NCBI RefSeq assembly: GCF_028598745.1
Contig: NZ_JAQRFK010000002.1
Coordinates: forward strand, 49,727 to 113,726
Reading direction: 5' to 3'
Origin: Xenorhabdus sp. IM139775
GTDB lineage: Bacteria; Pseudomonadota; Gammaproteobacteria; Enterobacterales; Enterobacteriaceae
Length of the DNA stretch: 64,000 bases
Position 1 is the first letter of the stretch; the number at the start of each line of letters is the position of its first letter. The notes beneath the pieces were generated by a model that was not told the origin of the DNA, made no database searches, and was given only the letters and a program-made list of their open reading frames with translations. This document shows, piece by piece, positions 17,204 to 26,943 of this stretch. A program made the position numbers and the translations under genes.

Positions 17204-17233
17204 ATTATAGTCAAAGATGATAATGTTAGACAA
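17204..17233 (-). promoter_or_regulatory. Predicted sigma-70 promoter of the ABC-F gene
   Basis: Minus strand TTGTCT (17233-17228), 18-bp spacer, TATAAT (17209-17204, perfect consensus). Transcription would begin near 17197, giving a leader of about 185 nt. The -35 begins just outside the terminator arm at 17232-17248. Confidence 0.65.
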
Positions 17234-17271
17234 TAACAGGCGCTAAAATTCTTCTTTTAGCGCCTGTTATT
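17232..17271. terminator. Terminator downstream of potD
   Basis: Perfect 17-bp inverted repeat AATAACAGGCGCTAAAA (17232-17248) and TTTTAGCGCCTGTTATT (17255-17271) with a 6-nt loop; A/T-rich outer arms allow it to work in both directions. It lies 16 bp after the potD stop. Confidence 0.85.
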
Positions 17272-17287
17272 CAAACTCAATGTCGGG

Positions 17288-18334
17288 TTACTGGCCGGCT
17301 TTCAGTTTTTGGAAATATTCTTCGTACAAGATATTGGCATTGCCGACATCGCTTTGCCATTCGCCTTTCTGGATCACCGCTTCATCGGGATACAGAGACT
17401 TATCTTCTGTCATCGATTTTGGCAGTAATTTTTTCGCTTCCATGTTCGGGGTTGGGTAACCAATTTTCTTGGCAACCTGCGCCGCAATTTCCGGGCGCAA
17501 CAAGAAATCGATTAACTTCATCGCGCCATCAACATTTTTGGCATTCGCCGGAATAGCCAGACTATCCATCCAGAAAATCCCGCCTTCTTTCGGCCAGATA
17601 ATATCCACCGGTGTGCCTGCCTGACGCGCAACATAAGCAGAGCCATTCCACATCATGCCAATGTCAGCTTCCCCTTCCATAAAGGGATTAGCCGGATTGT
17701 CAGAGTTAAATGCCAGTACATTTGGCATCAGTTTTCTCAGTTCCTGATAAGCGGCTTCAATCTCTTTCGGATCGGTGGTATTGCCGGAATATCCCAGTTT
17801 CAGCAGCGCCATCTGGAAGACTTCACGCGCATCGTCAGTCAGCACCAGACTGCTTTTGTATTCTGGCTTCCAAAGATCAGCCCAAGAGGAGAGCGTTTTG
17901 GGATCAATATTATCGCCATTGACGCCAATCGCGGTGGCGCCCCAAATATAAGGGATAGAGTAATCGTTATTCGGATCAAAAGACTTGTGCAACAAATTTG
18001 GATCAAGATTATGGAAGTTGCTTAATTTGCGGGTATCGATTTTTCGCAACATCCCTTCTTTACTCATTTTTGAGATAAAGTAAGTGGATGGAACCACTAA
18101 ATCATAAGCGTCGTCTTTATAGGTTTTCAGCTTGGTGTACATGCTCTCATTGGATTCATAGGTGGAATAAATCACCTTAATCCCGGTTTCTTTCGTGAAC
18201 TGGTTGAGCAAACCAGGCGGAACGTATTCAGTCCAGTTGTAGAAATACAGCGTCTTGCCATCGTCAGCGGCATTCACCGAACCAATGCTTAATGCCATCA
18301 TCCCGGCGGCAAGCAGATAAAACCACTTTTTCAT
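17288..18334 (-). CDS. potD: Spermidine/putrescine ABC transporter, periplasmic binding protein
   Basis: 348 residues with a signal peptide (1-22, ...SIGSVNA-ADD) and the PotD fold: TLYFYNWTEYVPPGLL, YSTYESNESMYTKLK, YDLVVPSTYFISKMSKEGML, PYIWGATAIGVN and MMWNGSAYVARQAG contribute the polyamine-binding acidic and aromatic residues. It delivers spermidine to PotBC. Unlike the E. coli operon it is separated from potC by phd-doc and by two minus-strand terminators, so it needs its own promoter in the 65 bp before its start. Confidence 0.95.
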   Translation of the reverse strand: MKKWFYLLAAGMMALSIGSVNAADDGKTLYFYNWTEYVPPGLLNQFTKETGIKVIYSTYESNESMYTKLKTYKDDAYDLVVPSTYFISKMSKEGMLRKIDTRKLSNFHNLDPNLLHKSFDPNNDYSIPYIWGATAIGVNGDNIDPKTLSSWADLWKPEYKSSLVLTDDAREVFQMALLKLGYSGNTTDPKEIEAAYQELRKLMPNVLAFNSDNPANPFMEGEADIGMMWNGSAYVARQAGTPVDIIWPKEGGIFWMDSLAIPANAKNVDGAMKLIDFLLRPEIAAQVAKKIGYPTPNMEAKKLLPKSMTEDKSLYPDEAVIQKGEWQSDVGNANILYEEYFQKLKAGQ

Positions 18335-18399
18335 GTCATCTTTTCCACGCAGTTAGTGCGTTAGTATCGTAATATAGGTTCCGCGTGAACCTACCCCCC

Positions 18400-18423
18400 A
18401 AAAAACGGCTATTATAAAAGCCG
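18400..18423 (-). terminator. Minus-strand terminator between phd and potD
   Basis: On the minus strand CGGCT (18423-18419) and AGCCG (18410-18406) flank an AT loop, followed by six T (18405-18400). It would stop transcripts entering potD from potC across the toxin-antitoxin genes. Confidence 0.55.
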
Positions 18424-18482
18424 CATTTTGCAGGGTAAAGCCACTTGTTAGGTTGTAGGTTTATAAGTTGTACGATTTTTAC

Positions 18483-18518
18483 GATTGTATTGTACAATAC
18501 AATCACTGTGCACATAAT
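18483..18518 (+). promoter_or_regulatory. phd-doc promoter with overlapping 22-bp operator palindrome
   Basis: A perfect 22-bp palindrome (18483-18504; half-site GATTGTATTGT) overlaps the -35 TTGTAC (18490-18495); CATAAT (18513-18518) is the -10 with a 17-bp spacer. This is the expected site of Phd/Doc autorepression. Confidence 0.7.
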
Positions 18519-18542
18519 ATACGCAAAAAAGGGAGAAGCATC

Positions 18543-18764
18543 GTGAATACATTTACCATTTCACACGCCCGCGAAAACCTAGCAGCAGTTATCGATCAAG
18601 CTGTAGCTGGTCATCCAGTAGAAATTACCCGTTACGGTCGGGAAACTGCGGTGATCATCAGTAAAAAAGAGTTTGACGCTCTCCAAAAAGCGAAATTAGA
18701 TGCTGAATTTGCAGATATCGTTGGCCTATTCGATACATCGAATCAGGCATTGGCAGATAGATGA
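18543..18764 (+). CDS. phd: Phd-family antitoxin
   Basis: 73-residue antitoxin starting at GTG 18543, 8 nt after GGGAG. The N-terminal Phd/YefM DNA-binding fold is clear: TFTISHARENLAAVIDQAVAGHPVEITRYGRETAVIISKKEFDAL. The acidic C-terminal tail (AEFADIVGLFDTSNQALADR) is the part that would clamp Doc. Its stop overlaps the doc start (ATGA), so the two are translationally coupled. The promoter carries a long palindrome for autoregulation. It lies in the middle of the pot operon on the opposite strand. Confidence 0.88.
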   Translation: MNTFTISHARENLAAVIDQAVAGHPVEITRYGRETAVIISKKEFDALQKAKLDAEFADIVGLFDTSNQALADR

Positions 18765-19153
18765 TCCGACACGTCACTCCTGATGAAGTGATTGCCCTTC
18801 ACACCTATATCCTACGCCGTTACGCAGGAGTACCCGGAATATCTGATCCTGGTCGAGCAGACGCAATTGTCGGCCGAGTGTTGAACCAAGAGTATTATGA
18901 AGGTATCACTGATATCTACGAACTTGCCGCAACCTACTGGCTTGCCATTGCCCGTGGTCATATTTTTATAGATGGAAGCAAGCGAACAGCCCTGAACACC
19001 ACCATGTTATTCCTGAAACGTAACGGTGTGGAAGTTTATGACCGCCCAGAACTGGTTGAATTAACGGTAAAAGCGGCTAAAGGGGAATTTGTATCTAAAC
19101 AATTGGCTACCAAACTCAGAGAATTTTTCAAACCAAAGATTAGCCCTTATTGA
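18761..19153 (+). CDS. doc: Doc-family toxin (Fic fold, death on curing)
   Basis: 130 residues. The Fic/Doc core HIFIDGSKRTALNTTMLFLKRNG holds the catalytic His and the phosphate-binding KR; the canonical N of (D/N)xNKR is S here. The N-terminal VTPDEVIALHTYILRRYAGVPGISDPGRADAIVGRV is typical of Doc. The P1 Doc kinase phosphorylates EF-Tu and blocks translation; the same role is inferred. It converges on potC with a 41-bp gap. Confidence 0.9.
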   Translation: MIRHVTPDEVIALHTYILRRYAGVPGISDPGRADAIVGRVLNQEYYEGITDIYELAATYWLAIARGHIFIDGSKRTALNTTMLFLKRNGVEVYDRPELVELTVKAAKGEFVSKQLATKLREFFKPKISPY

Positions 19154-19183
19154 CAAAGAAAAGCGTGGTCAAGCAACCACGCT
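19154..19183 (-). terminator. Terminator after potC
   Basis: Minus-strand stem AGCGTGGT/ACCACGCT (19183-19176 with 19169-19162) followed by TTTCTTT. It ends the potABC transcript before doc and may also serve doc weakly. Confidence 0.6.
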
Positions 19184-19193
19184 GACAAGAAGA

Positions 19194-19973
19194 TTAAGAC
19201 TTACCCGTGCGATCACGCATCACAAATTGGCTAATCAGCACCAAAACCAACGACATCAGTAACAAAATCGTTGCCAATGCGTTCACTTCCGGCGAAATTC
19301 CCACTTTGACCATGGAATAAATCTTAAGTGGCAAGATTTCATAGCTTGGCCCCGTCACAAATGAGGAAACCACCACATCATCCATCGACAGGGTAAAACT
19401 CAGTAGCCAGCCCGCCATTACTGCCGGCATCGCCAGCGGCAGGATGATTTTTCGCAGAATGGTCAATTCCCCCGCGCCTAAATCACGCGCTGCTTCCAGC
19501 ATCTTAACGTCGAAGTCTTTCAGGCGGGAGTAAACCGTTATCACGACAAACGGCAAGCAGAAGGTGATATGCGAAAACAGCAGTGACCAGAATCCCAATG
19601 AGATACCGAGCAACATAAACAGCACCAGCAAGGAAATCGCCATCACGATATCCGGCGACATCATCACGACAAACAGCATACCGCCAACAAACTTTTTGCC
19701 CCGGAACGAGTAACGATACAACGCGACTGCGGTCAGGGAGCCAATCAGGGTAGCGAAGGTGGCGGATGCGATCGCCATCGTCAGAGAGTGGCCTGCCGCT
19801 TGAAGCAGGCTGTCATTGGAAAACAGCAGGCTATACCATTCGGTGGTAAAACCCTGCCAGCGAATGCCAAAGCGTGATTGGTTAAACGAGCTTACCAGCA
19901 GGATAATAATCGGGATATACAGGTAAGCATAAACGATGGTCATAAAACCACCGCGCAACAGGCGTCCGATCAT
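19194..19973 (-). CDS. potC: Spermidine/putrescine ABC transporter permease
   Basis: 259-residue inner-membrane permease with six hydrophobic segments. The EAA loop that contacts the PotA ATPase is visible as [27 protein letters not shown]. It overlaps the end of potB by 4 bp (ATGA). With PotB it forms the channel for polyamine import. It is now the last gene of its transcript because a terminator and phd-doc follow. Confidence 0.95.
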   Translation of the reverse strand: MIGRLLRGGFMTIVYAYLYIPIIILLVSSFNQSRFGIRWQGFTTEWYSLLFSNDSLLQAAGHSLTMAIASATFATLIGSLTAVALYRYSFRGKKFVGGMLFVVMMSPDIVMAISLLVLFMLLGISLGFWSLLFSHITFCLPFVVITVYSRLKDFDVKMLEAARDLGAGELTILRKIILPLAMPAVMAGWLLSFTLSMDDVVVSSFVTGPSYEILPLKIYSMVKVGISPEVNALATILLLMSLVLVLISQFVMRDRTGKS

Positions 19974-20813
19974 TCCAGTTCCACCTTCTTGTTCAGCAAC
20001 TTAGCCGCACGATAATAGACCAATAACATAAGCCCCATCACCAGCGTCAGACAGATGCTGGTCGCCGCCCCAAACGGCCAGTCGCGGATATTAAGGAATT
20101 GGCTCTTGATCACGTTACCGATCAGCAGATTCTTCGCGCCGCCCATCAGGTCAGCCACATAGAACAGCCCCATTGCCGGCAACAATACCAGCAAACAACC
20201 GGCGATAATGCCCGGCATGGTGAGTGGCACAATGATACGGATAAAAGTCTGCAATTTCCCCGCGCCCAGATCGCGTGCGGCTTCCAGACAGGATTTATCC
20301 AGCTTCTCAATGCTGGAATAGAGTGGCATCACCATAAACGGCAGCAGGATGTAAACCAGCCCCAGCACAACGGCTTCGGGGGTATACATTATGCGCAACG
20401 GCTTATCGATAATCCCCACCCACAGCAGAAAATCATTCATATAGCCACGGGTACTGAGGAACATCTTCAAGCCATAAATCCGGATTAACGAGTTCGTCCA
20501 GAACGGTACGATCAGCAAGAATAGCATCAGCGGGCGCAGTTTCTCCGGCATACGCGCCAGGAAAAAAGCAAACGGATAACCAATGACCAGACAGCACAGC
20601 GTCGCGACAATCGCCATATTCAGTGAATGCAGCAACACCTCGGCATACAGCGGATCAAACAATCGGCTATAGTTATCCAGCGAGAAGACCATCTGCACTA
20701 AATTGGCATCATCGCGGGTCAGGAAGCTGGTTCCGATGATCATCAGATTCGGCAAAAAGACAAACAGCATCAGCCAGGCGACAATGCCCGTAATGACAAT
20801 ATTCTGGAATAGC

Positions 20814-20830
<17 letters not shown>
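19970..20830 (-). CDS. potB: Spermidine/putrescine ABC transporter permease
   Basis: 286-residue permease with six membrane segments and an EAA loop ([27 protein letters not shown]). Start ATG at 20830 ([10 protein letters not shown]) is preferred over a TTG four codons upstream; GGGAGG lies ahead of it inside potA. It overlaps potA by 17 bp, indicating coupled translation of potA-potB-potC. Confidence 0.94.
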
Positions 20831-21929
<1,099 letters not shown>

Positions 21930-22422
21930 TTATGCTATCATCTATCCCTTGGAATAATGCAGATAGAACCGCCACGGGAAAAGACTGTGTCAGCTAGCAG
22001 GAGGCATCATTTCTCCGCTAAAGCTCAAAGCCAGTGGCGCCGGTTGAAATTACGAAGCGCGCATCATAAACGCAGTAAGGCCAAATTGAAAGCTGAAACA
22101 ATGACAATATGCCATTTTTTATTACCATTTCACAAATGGTAACAGGTGGAACCATTTTTATTGTAATCATACCATCTTGTAACTATTTCTTGTTGATAAT
22201 TTTCCAACCAGAAAATAGGGTTGCCTTTCAATAAATTCAGACAGACACCCAAGGCAAACGCCATCACCATCAACACCCTGCTTGCCGGTACATCCAACAG
22301 ACCCGGACGTTCATTTTTATCATTATCCTATCTTACTGAAATAAAAATAATTAAGATCACGATCACCCTGTCAGAAGATACAGATAAATTGGCATTATGT
22401 TTTTTCCAAACGGAGATCGATT
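21930..22422. other. Intergenic region potA/ybjQ
   Basis: 493 bp between divergent potA and ybjQ; holds both promoters. No gene, repeat or RNA could be recognised. Confidence 0.4.
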
Positions 22423-22743
22423 ATGAAAAATGCAACAACCCCCACATTAGAAGGCCATACCATCACAGATTATCTGGGTGTCGTCACAGGGGAAACGATT
22501 CTTGGTGTAAATATTGTGAAGGATTTTTTTGCTGGAGTCAGGGATATCGTCGGCGGACGTTCTGGCGCTTATGAAAAAGAATTGAAAAATGCACGGGAAA
22601 TTGCCTTTGCAGAAATGAATGCACAAGCCCAGGCTTTAGGTGCCAATGCGGTTGTCGGCATTGATATTGACTATGAAACCGTCGGCAAAAACGGCGGTAT
22701 GCTGATGGTCGCCGTCTCGGGAACAGCAGTTAAGATCGTGTAA
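22423..22743 (+). CDS. ybjQ: YbjQ family protein (UPF0145, heavy-metal-binding-like domain)
   Basis: 106 residues, single small alpha/beta domain. Family sequence visible throughout: [66 protein letters not shown]. These proteins form pentameric rings; the function is unknown despite the metal-binding label. GGAG lies 8 nt before the ATG. Monocistronic by spacing. Confidence 0.9.
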   Translation: MKNATTPTLEGHTITDYLGVVTGETILGVNIVKDFFAGVRDIVGGRSGAYEKELKNAREIAFAEMNAQAQALGANAVVGIDIDYETVGKNGGMLMVAVSGTAVKIV

Positions 22744-22919
22744 AAGGCAATTGTACTGAGTTTGTGGGTTAGGCCATCGGTTGGGTGGCTTAATTAAAGT
22801 TGGTGGGTTAGCGCAGTCAGGACTGACGACTGAAAGTTGCCAAACCGTCCTGTCTAATCGCGCATACTTCAAACCATTTATGATCATAGTTGAAGATATG
22901 GAATTAAGAGGAATCTGTT

Positions 22920-23375
22920 ATGCCTATATGGGTAGATGCTGACGCATGTCCTAAGGTGATAAAAGAAGTATTATATCGTGCAGCAGAACGTGAAAAAATA
23001 CAGGTAACATTCGTGGCAAATCAGCGATTAAATGTACCTGCATCCGCTTTTTTACGTACGTTACAAGTTTCTGCTGGGTTTGATGTCGCTGACAATGAAA
23101 TTGTACGTCGCTCAGAGGTAGGGGATTTAGTGATTACGGCTGATATTCCTCTTGCTGCTGAAGTCATCGAGAAAGGTGCAGTAGCACTCAATCCGCGCGG
23201 TGAACGTTATAGTGAAGCGACAATACGTGAACGCCTGACTATGCGTGATTTTATGGATACGATGCGAGCGAGCGGGATCCAAACGGGAGGGCCTGCTACG
23301 TTAAACCAACGTGATCGCCAACGGTTCGCAAATGAACTGGATAAATGGTTATTGCAGCAGAAAAAAGCATCCTGA
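22920..23375 (+). CDS. yaiI: YaiI/YqxD family protein (UPF0178, NYN/PIN-like)
   Basis: 151 residues beginning [22 protein letters not shown] with the acidic DADACP motif of the family, and [30 protein letters not shown]. The fold is related to NYN/PIN nucleases, with the Asp cluster as a possible metal site; activity has not been established to my knowledge. Confidence 0.92.
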   Translation: MPIWVDADACPKVIKEVLYRAAEREKIQVTFVANQRLNVPASAFLRTLQVSAGFDVADNEIVRRSEVGDLVITADIPLAAEVIEKGAVALNPRGERYSEATIRERLTMRDFMDTMRASGIQTGGPATLNQRDRQRFANELDKWLLQQKKAS

Positions 23376-23472
23376 AAAGGCTGGATTAACACAATAAGTG
23401 CAATGTGCGCCCCGTATAGCCCCTGTACCTGAATTTGTGTAATTGCCTGTATTTGAAATATTTAATCGTAAC

Positions 23473-23672
23473 TCGAATCCATTAATGCCGATGAAGCCGT
23501 CAATAATCTTAAAAGTGGAAAAAGTGATTTTATTCTGTCTTTTTTTAATGAAGATCTGATGACATCACCGTTTCTTCATCATAAAGTGTTGGATGCCAAG
23601 TTATATCTTGTCTCTGGCTGTAAAGTTGATGGAAAACCATTATATCGGCTGGAAGATGCGTCCTACGGACGA
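23473..23672 (+). pseudogene. Possible start-less coding remnant
   Basis: After a stop near 23470 one plus-strand frame stays open for about 65 codons (ESINADEAVNNLKSG ... FHHKVLDAKLYLVSG-type text) without a start codon or ribosome site and ends in a stop near 23670. Its composition looks protein-like rather than random. No family recognised; probably a gene fragment next to another fragment. Confidence 0.25.
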
Positions 23673-23864
23673 TGATCCACCGATTGACATGAAGCCAGTG
23701 ACAATCGTGGCAAAGACGAGAGGTGCGATGATCATTTTTATCAGGCGCAGGAATATGTCGGTGATGATGTTGATATAGGAAGAAATTTCTTTTGTCTGGC
23801 CGGCATCAAGATAATGGTGAAAACCCCAGCCGGTAATGGAGCCAAGACAAAAAAGAAAACTCAA
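23640..23864 (-). pseudogene. Dicarboxylate/amino-acid:cation symporter, N-terminal fragment
   Basis: 74 residues matching only the beginning of the DAACS (GltP/DctA) family: signature ITDIFLRLIKMIIAPLVFATIVTGFMSIGG (about 34-63), then SVGRIFQPI and a stop. The family is normally above 400 residues, and the six or more remaining helices are absent downstream. A remnant after deletion. Confidence 0.65.
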
Positions 23865-24130
23865 CCCATCATATTAAACCGCAATTTCCCTTCCAGCTCT
23901 TCTTCCGCTTCTTCAAACAGTAATACTAACGCCGCAAAATGCGTTCGTTTTTGCGGCGTAAAGTGGATAAAATCAATCTCAACAGGTAATTGAATATACC
24001 CCGTCACTGCATCCCACAGGGCATCCAGATTGGCACCAAAATTATCCCCAAGCCCGAAGCGCGCTTGGAATTCACGATAAAAATCGCTCAAATCAGGCAG
24101 TTGGTTAAAATCGAATTCCACCTTTTTCAT
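23861..24130 (-). CDS. Barstar-family ribonuclease inhibitor
   Basis: 89 residues starting MKKVEFDF at 24130 with TGGAG 8 nt upstream. The barstar pattern is clear: an early strand, FGLGDNFGANLDALWDAVTGYI (helix and loop that plug the barnase active site) and the C-terminal helix ALVLLFEEAEEELEG. It is four bases downstream of a barnase-like ribonuclease and would neutralise it in the cytoplasm. In E. coli the equivalent yhcO stands alone near tldD. Confidence 0.88.
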   Translation of the reverse strand: MKKVEFDFNQLPDLSDFYREFQARFGLGDNFGANLDALWDAVTGYIQLPVEIDFIHFTPQKRTHFAALVLLFEEAEEELEGKLRFNMMG

Positions 24131-24134
24131 GTCA

Positions 24135-24593
24135 TTACTCCAGTCGGGTAAAACTGTTGTAGTGATCAACCGTTAAATAAATAAGGCCATCATTAGAATA
24201 GAGCAATCTGTCACTTCCCCGGTGCCCACACCGATAATTCACGTCCGCTTCAAACCAGTGGCGATCAGGTTTTGTTGGTAATCTATTTTCACGGTTGGAA
24301 AATCGATCACCGCCAATGGCCTTGCCCGGTAACACTTCACATAAGTTACCTTCACGCGCATGCCAACCAAGGCGACGGGCCTGCTTTTTCGTCATGTAAT
24401 AGTCCGGCAACGTGTGATGCTGGCGCAGGTAGTCCACAACACGGCGCTGTTCGGTCAGAACATCAATCGGCTTTTCTGAAGCAATGAGGCTTTGCCCTGC
24501 TGTATCCGCGCGAATTGGCCCAGATCGGTTGGCAAAGACGATAAACATGACAGCCAGAACCAATAATACCGCCGCCAGGATGCTCTTTTTCAT
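24135..24593 (-). CDS. Barnase-like secreted or membrane-anchored ribonuclease
   Basis: 152 residues starting MKKSILAAVLLVLAV (signal peptide or anchor, about 1-20), preceded by AAGG; an ATG at 24608 is in frame. The C-terminal 110 residues follow Bacillus barnase closely: LPDYYMTKKQARRLGW, EGNLCEVLPGKAIGGDRFSNRE, WFEADVNY (catalytic Glu), SDRLLYSND (catalytic Arg) and DHYNSFT (catalytic His). An active guanyl-preferring RNase exported from the cytoplasm is predicted, with the barstar next door as immunity. Homologues are known in Yersinia. Confidence 0.88.
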   Translation of the reverse strand: MKKSILAAVLLVLAVMFIVFANRSGPIRADTAGQSLIASEKPIDVLTEQRRVVDYLRQHHTLPDYYMTKKQARRLGWHAREGNLCEVLPGKAIGGDRFSNRENRLPTKPDRHWFEADVNYRCGHRGSDRLLYSNDGLIYLTVDHYNSFTRLE

Positions 24594-24630
24594 GATGACC
24601 TTATTCATGCTATTTGCGCTCAAGACACGA

Positions 24631-26076
24631 TCAGGCGGTTCCGCCAACGGTCAGGTTATCCAGTTTCAGGGTCGGTTGCCCCACACCCACTGGTACGCTT
24701 TGGCCTTCCTTGCCGCAGACACCGACCCCTTTATCAAGCGCCAGATCATTGCCAACCATGGAAATTTGCTGCATGGCTTCAATACCAGAGCCAATCAAGG
24801 TCGCCCCTTTCACGGGCTTGGTGATTTTGCCGTTTTCAATCAGATAGGCTTCGGATGTTGAGAAAACAAATTTACCCGAGGTGATATCCACCTGACCACC
24901 CCCGAAATTCGGGGCATACAGCCCACGATCCACGCTGGCGATAATCTCTTCTGGCGTGGAATTCCCTGCCAGCATGTAGGTATTGGTCATCCGTGGCATC
25001 GGCAGGTGGGCATAGGATTCACGGCGGCCGTTACCGGTCGGCGCTACACCCATCAGGCGGGCATTGAGTTTATCCTGCATATAGCCTTTCAAAATGCCAT
25101 TTTCAATCAGTACGTTGTATTGCCCCGGCACACCTTCATCATCGACAGCCAGTGAACCACGGCGCCCTTCAATTGTGCCGTCATCGACCACAGTACACAG
25201 TTCTGACGCCACTTTTTGCCCAATCTGACCAGAGAAAACAGAGGTGCCACGGCGGTTAAAGTCGCCTTCCAGACCGTGCCCGACCGCTTCATGCAGCAGC
25301 ACGCCCGGCCATCCGGCACCCAATACCACCGGCATTGTGCCCGCCGGTGCGGCAACAGCCGACAAGTTGATCAGTGCCATGCGTACCGCTTCACGCGCAA
25401 ACTGCTCTGCCAGAACCTGCCCCCCTTCGGTACGCAGGAAATATTCGTAACCATGACGGGCACCGCCGCCACTGCCGCCACGCTCACGCTTACCCCCTTC
25501 TTCCACTAATACACTGACAGAAAGGCGCACCAATGGACGGATGTCCGCTGCCAATGTACCGTCCGTCGCCGCGACCAGAACTTGTTCATAAACACCGGCC
25601 AGGCTGGCATTCACTTCCTGTACGCGGGGATCTTCCGCTCGTGCAATTTGATCCACTCGATGCAACAACGCAATTTTTTCTTCCCGACTCATGCTCTGCA
25701 AAGGATCAACGGTCGGATAAAGCGGCTTATACGCCACTGCACCTAATGTATGCGAAATGCCATTACCCACTTCCCGCACAATGCTGCGCGCAGCTTGGGC
25801 GCTTTGCTGTAACGCATTCAAGGTGATTTGATCTGCGTAAGCAAAACCCGTTTTTTCTCCACTGACCGCACGAACACCGACACCTTGATCGATATTATAG
25901 GAGCCATCTTTGATGATGCGGTCTTCCAATACCCATGTTTCATGATAACTGGATTGGAAATAGAGATCGGCGTAGTCCAGACGACGTTCCGCCAATTGAC
26001 CCAGTACAGAAAATAAGTCTTGATGATTCAAGTTATTAGCAGCCAGCAAGCATTCACTGACATAAGTTAAACTCAT
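24631..26076 (-). CDS. tldD: Metalloprotease TldD
   Basis: 481 residues. With TldE/PmbA it forms a zinc protease that degrades unfolded peptides and matures microcin B17 and CcdA in E. coli. The zinc motif [11 protein letters not shown] is at about 262-272, preceded by [14 protein letters not shown]; the C-terminal [30 protein letters not shown] is the conserved TldD ending. Downstream of the nitrilase gene on the same strand. Confidence 0.96.
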   Translation of the reverse strand: MSLTYVSECLLAANNLNHQDLFSVLGQLAERRLDYADLYFQSSYHETWVLEDRIIKDGSYNIDQGVGVRAVSGEKTGFAYADQITLNALQQSAQAARSIVREVGNGISHTLGAVAYKPLYPTVDPLQSMSREEKIALLHRVDQIARAEDPRVQEVNASLAGVYEQVLVAATDGTLAADIRPLVRLSVSVLVEEGGKRERGGSGGGARHGYEYFLRTEGGQVLAEQFAREAVRMALINLSAVAAPAGTMPVVLGAGWPGVLLHEAVGHGLEGDFNRRGTSVFSGQIGQKVASELCTVVDDGTIEGRRGSLAVDDEGVPGQYNVLIENGILKGYMQDKLNARLMGVAPTGNGRRESYAHLPMPRMTNTYMLAGNSTPEEIIASVDRGLYAPNFGGGQVDITSGKFVFSTSEAYLIENGKITKPVKGATLIGSGIEAMQQISMVGNDLALDKGVGVCGKEGQSVPVGVGQPTLKLDNLTVGGTA

Positions 26077-26094
26077 ATTGATTACTCTTTTACT

Positions 26095-26943
26095 TTAATT
26101 TGTATTCTTTTTTATCAAAGAAGTCAGTTGTGGACGGAAGCGATTGTGTTTCACCACTTTTATCTGCTCACGCATGTGAGTCAAACTCTCCCGACGGATA
26201 TTAAGCTGCAATGCGCTGACGGTCAGAGAATTTTTCTTGATAATTTCTCCCCAACCACTCACCGCCATGGTGTGTCCCCAAGTTCTGCGAGTACCGTGTA
26301 CACCAACCTGCGCCGGTGCCAAAATAATACATTGGTTCTCGATGGCACGGGCTCTCAGCAATGGCTCCCAGTGCGCCTTACCCGTCAAGCGGGTGAAAGC
26401 AGCAGGAACGGAAATCAGCTCTGCACCCTGTTCACGCAATGCCTGAAAGAGTCCCGGAAAACGCAGATCATAACAGATAGTCATCCCCAAGCGACCAACG
26501 GGCGTATCAACCACGGTGATATGTTCCCCACGCTGATAGATAGTGGATTCATTATAGGCACCGTGTTCATCGTTGATATTGACATCAAACATGTGGATTT
26601 TGTCGTAACGGGCCTGAATTTCTCCTTGATCATCAAACAACAGGCTACTGCTTGTGATACGAGAGGGATCTTCCCGGCTGACCATCGGCATAGAGCCAAT
26701 CAGCAGCCAAACGCCGTAACGTTGTGCCAGCTCGCTCACGGCCTGTTGCAATGGCCCGCTGCCCTGCGTTTCTGCATGTGTGCGGTAGGTGTCAGCATCA
26801 GCAAACAACAGCGCATTTTCTGGGGTCAGAACCAGTTTTACGCTTTCTGGCAGTTGCTTAATCTGTTGCTCAATCTGCGCTAAATTGTGTTTAACATTCG
26901 TCCCACTACATAATTGTAAAAGTGCAACATTGACGTTTCTCAT
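26095..26943 (-). CDS. Carbon-nitrogen hydrolase (nitrilase superfamily, deaminated-glutathione amidase-like)
   Basis: 282 residues with the Glu-Lys-Cys triad: E42 (LVLTPENALLF), Lys in ARYDKIHMFDV and Cys in GMTICYDLRFPGLF. This is the Nit1/YbeM type, which repairs deaminated glutathione by amide hydrolysis; the exact substrate is inferred. It overlaps yhdP by 4 bp and precedes tldD. Confidence 0.88.
   Translation of the reverse strand: MRNVNVALLQLCSGTNVKHNLAQIEQQIKQLPESVKLVLTPENALLFADADTYRTHAETQGSGPLQQAVSELAQRYGVWLLIGSMPMVSREDPSRITSSSLLFDDQGEIQARYDKIHMFDVNINDEHGAYNESTIYQRGEHITVVDTPVGRLGMTICYDLRFPGLFQALREQGAELISVPAAFTRLTGKAHWEPLLRARAIENQCIILAPAQVGVHGTRRTWGHTMAVSGWGEIIKKNSLTVSALQLNIRRESLTHMREQIKVVKHNRFRPQLTSLIKKNTN

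Noticed and set aside
26128..26883. 251-codon frame antisense to the nitrilase gene
   Set aside because: Shadow frame; the opposite strand has an intact Glu-Lys-Cys hydrolase.
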